Shown: positions 60,501 through 64,000 of the stretch, piece after piece
How the letters are laid out: every line of letters starts with the position of its first letter
Numbering within the stretch: position 1 is the first letter of the stretch
From: Verrucomicrobiia bacterium
Lineage (GTDB): Bacteria > Verrucomicrobiota > Verrucomicrobiia > Limisphaerales > JADLHS01
Length of the DNA: 64,000 nt
Reading direction: 5' to 3'
Assembly: GCA_026125285.1 (NCBI GenBank)
Contig: JAHCLO010000010.1
Coordinates: forward strand, 124,001-188,000
The notes under the pieces: model-generated
Seen by the model: only the letters and a program-made list of their open reading frames with translations
The model's database searches: none
Told to the model about the DNA's origin: nothing
Program-made: the position numbers and the translations under genes

Positions 60501-60923
60501 GGCGTCGCCGCCACGCACCGCACGATATTGCGGTCCCACTTCGTTTTGCCCGGTGGCACCCGTCGTCATGGCTGCGACAAAGCGATCTGGTCCTTGGGGA
60601 ATTCCAGAAGCATCCGGCACGCGGACCATGAGTTCGCATTTCGTCCATCCATCGTCTCCGGCAGCACGTACCAAGTCATGGACGCGAACTTTCGCTTCCC
60701 ACACCTGACCAGTGACCGAGGTGTAAACGAAGTAGAAGTTATCGCTGGTGCCCCAGATGTCGTTGCCGCCGCCGGTGATGGTCTGCATTCCCGGAGCGGT
60801 GCCCGTGACCGACCCAGCTAGGGCCGGAGTGCCGACGTTCGCGCCGACGAACGTCTGCGCCCCGACGGAAGCCGCCAGGGACAGTGAGGATAGGAGTAGG
60901 AGTATGGGTTTGGTTCTTTTCAT
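57519..60923 (-). CDS. Large exported protein with three PA14-like modules and Ig domains
   Basis: The 1134-residue protein has a signal peptide (MKRTKPILLLLSSLSLAASV, cleaved after GAQ). A lectin/glucanase-like N-terminal domain (about 20-220) leads to three units, each an Ig-like domain plus a PA14-like domain. The PA14 units begin near 331 (FVKYQVYPGR), 611 (GIVKQEIWGP) and 888 (GTVKEEYFAG), and repeat the pattern SGNYVFLVSSDDDSDLFVST, WNGNRDWAG, QRRSDQFSPDGG and YYIEGVHHEGGGGDNFAAYV. The end (TWTDVGTANPAIVPIAGAAQ then YFQVVSP) is the phylum's C-terminal beta module. PA14 modules usually bind glycans. No enzyme domain was identified. Confidence 0.88.
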   Translation of the reverse strand: MKRTKPILLLLSSLSLAASVGAQTFVGANVGTPALAGSVTGTAPGMQTITGGGNDIWGTSDNFYFVYTSVTGQVWEAKVRVHDLVRAAGDDGWTKCELMVRVPDASGIPQGPDRFVAAMTTGATGQNEVGPQYRAVRGGDAGNNNFGFTGGIIRPDYPNTWLRLTRQGSVFTIWYGADGTTWNKYCDIDTAGSLNGFGNPFPDPVLVGVAVTAHNDGDPTGGIATVSDLSVTVTPSTPILTPVTQVQDASTYVGSDAHFSFTVTNSAIANGSAANYQWYKNDQPVTGANGTIFSVFASPEDNGAKVYCTASLPGASVNSATGTVSVATATEYPGFVKYQVYPGRQRADVNIGNYGPANRVSAMPGFEAPVNWSENFGSRLSGYFIPPASGDYVFFISADDDADLFLSTDSSPANIRWIAQQEGWAGNRQWQTHGGGGSSVAAFQRRSDNFSPDEGITYPWLAGIPLVAGQKYFIMATHREGGGGDNLGVYAWNKADPEPADGDPSNLTGDAVSMLTWPPTSLEITTQPQDVDVFEGLNAVMQVAVTTDAELTPVYQWQRNQVDMPGRTGATLNLSPASLADNGAQYRCIVTLPPTSLSVTSAEVTLTVQASVFITGIVKQEIWGPNNDSFTRDQVNNGTAGLPTSTGFITMFDTPDFADNYVQKLSTWFVPATSGNYVFLVSSDDDSDLFVSTNDDPANKRLVAQQTGWNGNRDWAGATGQRRSDQFSPDGGVTFPFAAGIAMTAGQRYYIEGVHHEGGGGDNFAAYVLLTTDSVPANGTPSNLTGERVGVKLPAPTTLEITTQPQPATTHGWDPAIFTIAATTDALYPPTYQWRRGGVNIPNARGQVYSFVTGTNDNGAVIDCVVNLSQYGSITSAPATVTVLADAVFTPGTVKEEYFAGAGFQNMLDGSVGAPTQTDTWTSLESRTNIADNFSRRVSGLFIPAVTGDYVIFTSSDDQSNFYISTDNQPQNKRLVAQQSNWNDPRTWATGTDVGQRRSDQWTPDGGATYPYATGIPLVAGNHYYIEVLYREGSGGDNLAGTFKLYADADPLDGDASLFTGSVIAHMAAPTPVVGPTLTITRSGSNVEISWTPTGGTLQSRTSLTSGTWTDVGTANPAIVPIAGAAQYFQVVSP

Positions 60924-61405
60924 AGCTGAACGGCCAGCCGCCACTTTCGCGCCGGCATGGTGCTTGAGGTTGAACGGTTATGGGTGAGTTCGGTGCTGAT
61001 GGGCAAAACCCTGCTTTCCTGTCCCGGACATGATTCTCCTGGAGAGAACCCGGTTCGCAGACAGTCTAGGTTTGGTTTCACGGAACCCATGTTACAACAC
61101 CTGCGGTGTGGCGATTCTGATAACAAATCCACCGCGCGAAAGTCAAGCGATAAATGGGTGAACTTTGGGTGAGCACCAGCTTCGGTTCGCAATTTTTTCG
61201 GAACTTTTTACAGCCAAGTCCGGGCATGGTATGTATCTTGTCGCGGGCGTCACGCAAGATGAAATTGGAAAATGCAGTTACACGGTCCTGTCCGGCAGCG
61301 TCAGGAGGTTTCTCGCGAGGCTACGAAAGCGGCGCGTTACGGCTGATTACCTTCCTCCGCTCCGGCCGGCAATCAGCCGCTCAACCAATCCTCCCCTCAT
61401 ACAAC
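60924..61405. other. Divergent intergenic region between two PA14 protein genes
   Basis: These 480 bases separate two divergently transcribed surface-protein genes and should hold both promoters. It is locally less GC-rich (around 61070-61220). No clear promoter pair, repeat or gene was found. Confidence 0.4.
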
Positions 61406-64000
61406 ATGTTAGAATGTTTCCGATCCACCATCCGCTCCGGACTGCTGGTGCTTTTACTCCTGGCCTGGGGGCCATGGGCCGGGACCGCCAACGCCCAGTC
61501 GGCCGGCATTTTGCGCGAGGTGTGGTTGAACATCGGCGGCACGGCCGTGGCCGATCTCACCAACAACCCCGCCTTTCCCAACAATCCTTCTCTGGAAAAC
61601 GTGGTGACGGACTTGTTCGAGTCGCCAACGGATGTCTATGAGGACTACGGCCAGCGGCTGCGCGCGTTGATCACGGCCCCCAGTACGGGCAACTACCGGT
61701 TTTGGATGGCCAGCGACGACGGCGGGCAGCTTTTTCTGAGCACTACCGATAGCCCGGCCAACCGACAACTCATCGCCTGGGTATCAGGTTGGACTTCTTC
61801 GCGCGAATGGACCCGGGAAGCCAACCAACAATCCGCCCTCATTCCCCTCGTGGCCGGGCAGCGCTACTACATCGAGGCCATGATGAAGGAAGGCGGCGGC
61901 GGCGATAACCTGGCCGTGCGCTGGCAACTGCCAAACGGTACGATGGAAGAGCCGATTCCCGCGTCCCGTTGCGTGCCCTACGGTCTGGGACCGCCGGTCA
62001 TCACCAGTCAGCCGGGCAACGTCATCGTCACCGAAGGCGGCACGGCCACGTTCACCGTGGGCCTAGCCCGCATGTTGGGCGCGACGTTCCAGTGGAAACG
62101 CAACGGGGCCAACATCCCCGGCGCGACCGCCAATTCGTACGCCCTCTCGCCGGTGGCGTTGAGCGACAGCGGCAGCACGTTTTTCTGCGCGATCACCAAT
62201 TCAGCCGGCTGGACCAACAGCACCACGGCCACCCTTACCGTGCAAGCGGACAACACCCCTCCCACGCTCGTGTCAGTGGTGAATCTCGGCGACAGCACCC
62301 GCGTGACGGTGCTGTTTTCCGAGCCGGTCGAGGCGGCGACCGCGGCCAACGCGGCCAACTATGCGCTCAATCAGGGCGCGACCGTCAGCGCGGCCCGCTT
62401 TGCCGGTGACGACCGGACCATTGTGCTGGAAACTTCCGCCTTGGCGGTCGGGCCGACTTATACTTTGACCGTAAACAACGTGCGCGACCGGGCCAGTTCG
62501 CCGAACACTATCTCGCCGAACAGCCAACAGACCTTCTCGCTCACCTTCACCTCGCTCAACATGAACTTCGTGAAAGGCGCGACCGAACCGCCCGGCCCCT
62601 CCTCGCGCCGCACCGGTCTGGCCATCACGGAAATCATGTACCACCCGACCAATCGTACCGATGGCAGGAATCTGGAATTCATCGAACTGTTCAATTCCGA
62701 AGCCGAGCCTTACCCGCTGGCCGGCTGCCGGATTACCGGCGCGGTGGATTACACGTTTCCACCCGGCACCACCCTGGCGGCGCGAAGTTATCTGGTCGTG
62801 GCCAGCGTGCCCGCCGATATTCAAGCCGTTTACGGCATCGGCAACGTCATCGGGCCGTTCACCAACAATCTGCCCAACAGCTCCGGTCTGGTTCGACTGC
62901 GCAATCCGCGCAACGCCATTCTGCTGGAAGTTGAATACTCCGATGCGCCGCCCTGGCCGCTGGCCGCGGACGGCGCGGGACACTCGCTGGTGCTCGCCCG
63001 GCCTTCCTATGGCGAAGGCGATGTGCGCGCCTGGGCAGCCAGTGACCGCGTGGGCGGTTCGCCCGGCAACGCAGACACCGCCACCGCTGATCCTCATCGG
63101 ACCATCATGATCAACGAGTTCCTCGCCCACACGGACGCCCCGCAGGTGGACTTCATCGAACTCTACAACTACGGGAGTCAGGCGGTGGACGTTTCCGGCT
63201 GCACCCTGAGCGACCGACCAGATACCAACAAGTTTGTCATCCCCGGCTCGACCGTGATCCCGGCGGGAGGGTTTGTCTCGTTCACGGAAACACATCTGGG
63301 CTTTGCCCTGAGCACCCTCGGTGAGGACATTTACCTCAAGAATCCCACCGGCACGCGGGTGATTGATGCCCTCCGCTTTGATGCTCAAGCCAACGGGATT
63401 GCGACCGGCCGTTACCCCGATGGCGCGCCGAACTTCCACGAGTTGGCCGCGCCGACGCCCGGCACCGCCAACGCCAAGCACCTGGCCCGCAGCGTGGTCA
63501 TCAACGAACTCATGTTCAGCCCGATGACGGACAACGATCTGGATGAATACGTGGAATTGCATAATCGCAGCGACTCCCCGGTGGACCTCGGGGGCTGGCG
63601 TTTCACTGAAGGCATTAACTTCACATTCCCACCGAATACCACCATCGCCGCCAACGGTTATCTGGTCGTGGCCCGGAATGTGAACCGGTTGTTGACCAAT
63701 TACCCCGGTCTGAATCCTGCCAACGCCATCGGCAATTTCAGCGGTAACCTGGCCAACGGCGGCGAACGCCTCGCGCTGGCAAAATTGGATTACACCATTA
63801 CCACCAATAACAACGTCGCCGTCACCAACACCATCTACGTCGTAGTGGATGAAGTGACCTACAAGGACGGCGGACGCTGGGGCCGGTGGGCGGATCGTGG
63901 CGGCAGCAGTCTCGAACTTGTGGATGCGCGCAGCGATAACCGGCTGGCAGCAAACTGGGCCGACAGCGACGAGACCGCCAAGAGCAGTTGGGTCACGGTG
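61406..64000 (+). CDS. Large exported PA14/Ig/lamin-tail protein (3' end outside window)
   Basis: The frame is open from the ATG at 61406 to the end of the window, so at least 865 residues. It begins with a signal peptide (LLVLLLLAWGPWAGTANAQS). A PA14-like unit follows (GNYRFWMASDDGGQLFLSTT, YYIEAMMKEGGGGDNLAVRW). An Ig domain (GGTATFTVGLARMLGATFQW) and a Big_5-like domain (RVTVLFSEPVEAATAANAAN) come next. Then there are three lamin-tail domains (GLAITEIMYHPTNRTDGRNL, IMINEFLAHTDAPQVDFIEL, VVINELMFSPMTDNDLDEYV). In related genomes this order often ends in a CotH-type kinase, which would lie outside the window. Confidence 0.85.
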   Translation, partial: MLECFRSTIRSGLLVLLLLAWGPWAGTANAQSAGILREVWLNIGGTAVADLTNNPAFPNNPSLENVVTDLFESPTDVYEDYGQRLRALITAPSTGNYRFWMASDDGGQLFLSTTDSPANRQLIAWVSGWTSSREWTREANQQSALIPLVAGQRYYIEAMMKEGGGGDNLAVRWQLPNGTMEEPIPASRCVPYGLGPPVITSQPGNVIVTEGGTATFTVGLARMLGATFQWKRNGANIPGATANSYALSPVALSDSGSTFFCAITNSAGWTNSTTATLTVQADNTPPTLVSVVNLGDSTRVTVLFSEPVEAATAANAANYALNQGATVSAARFAGDDRTIVLETSALAVGPTYTLTVNNVRDRASSPNTISPNSQQTFSLTFTSLNMNFVKGATEPPGPSSRRTGLAITEIMYHPTNRTDGRNLEFIELFNSEAEPYPLAGCRITGAVDYTFPPGTTLAARSYLVVASVPADIQAVYGIGNVIGPFTNNLPNSSGLVRLRNPRNAILLEVEYSDAPPWPLAADGAGHSLVLARPSYGEGDVRAWAASDRVGGSPGNADTATADPHRTIMINEFLAHTDAPQVDFIELYNYGSQAVDVSGCTLSDRPDTNKFVIPGSTVIPAGGFVSFTETHLGFALSTLGEDIYLKNPTGTRVIDALRFDAQANGIATGRYPDGAPNFHELAAPTPGTANAKHLARSVVINELMFSPMTDNDLDEYVELHNRSDSPVDLGGWRFTEGINFTFPPNTTIAANGYLVVARNVNRLLTNYPGLNPANAIGNFSGNLANGGERLALAKLDYTITTNNNVAVTNTIYVVVDEVTYKDGGRWGRWADRGGSSLELVDARSDNRLAANWADSDETAKSSWVTV

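Noticed and set aside
62273-63562. 429-codon minus-strand frame opposite the lamin-tail protein
   Set aside because: The plus-strand frame has a signal peptide and three lamin-tail domains; the minus frame has neither.

Overview
This window is high-GC bacterial chromosome, most likely from the phylum Verrucomicrobiota (Limisphaerales/Pedosphaera-like). This rests on gene content, not on a marker gene. It has very large secreted proteins built from PA14, Ig-like, LVIVD and lamin-tail-type modules, serine/threonine kinases with extra domains, DUF1080 and ThuA sugar proteins, PQQ-type propellers, a membrane pyrophosphatase and many short palindromic repeats. No rRNA, tRNA or CRISPR array was found.

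Layout. 0-3 kb: the end of an MFS transporter, fabI, an aldehyde dehydrogenase and a decayed transposase tail. 3.2-9.4 kb: a 1553-aa exported propeller protein with a papain-like peptidase signature, then an IS5-type transposase fragment and a decayed REP-associated transposase (RAYT). 9.4-15 kb: a beta-hydroxyacid dehydrogenase, a sodium symporter with a coupled mini-protein, a GAF protein and an allE-like gene. 15-20.6 kb: an operon of a multidomain kinase and two exported proteins, all sharing one Ig-like domain. 20.9-24 kb: an Smr protein, a zinc peptidase plus ATP-grasp pair and a broken PaaX-like gene. 24.2-28.4 kb: a kinase-TPR gene and an HNH nuclease gene beside an intact RAYT with its GTAG-headed repeats and two duplicated ubiD 3' ends. 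28.4-32.7 kb: an SMP-30 protein, an exported methyltransferase, a thioesterase, a DMT protein and a PaaK-like ligase. 32.7-40.9 kb: a 2736-aa exported giant. 41.3-45.3 kb: a sugar-epimerase/DUF1080/ThuA group that fits 3-keto-sugar catabolism. 45.6-50.8 kb: two PQQ-type propellers around a lower-GC island that holds an RHS remnant and immunity-like genes. 50.9-54 kb: purC, two small genes, a Xer recombinase and a Dabb protein. 54-56.6 kb: a membrane pyrophosphatase. 57.5-64 kb: two PA14-containing exported proteins, the second running off the window.

The two accessory areas most worth attention are the kinase/HNH/RAYT region (24-28 kb) and the RHS/immunity island (47-49.3 kb). Short repeats of at least five kinds fill the gaps and interrupt decayed genes. 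Several plus-strand genes have a promoter-like -10 box only 7-10 bases before the start codon, which suggests leaderless transcripts.
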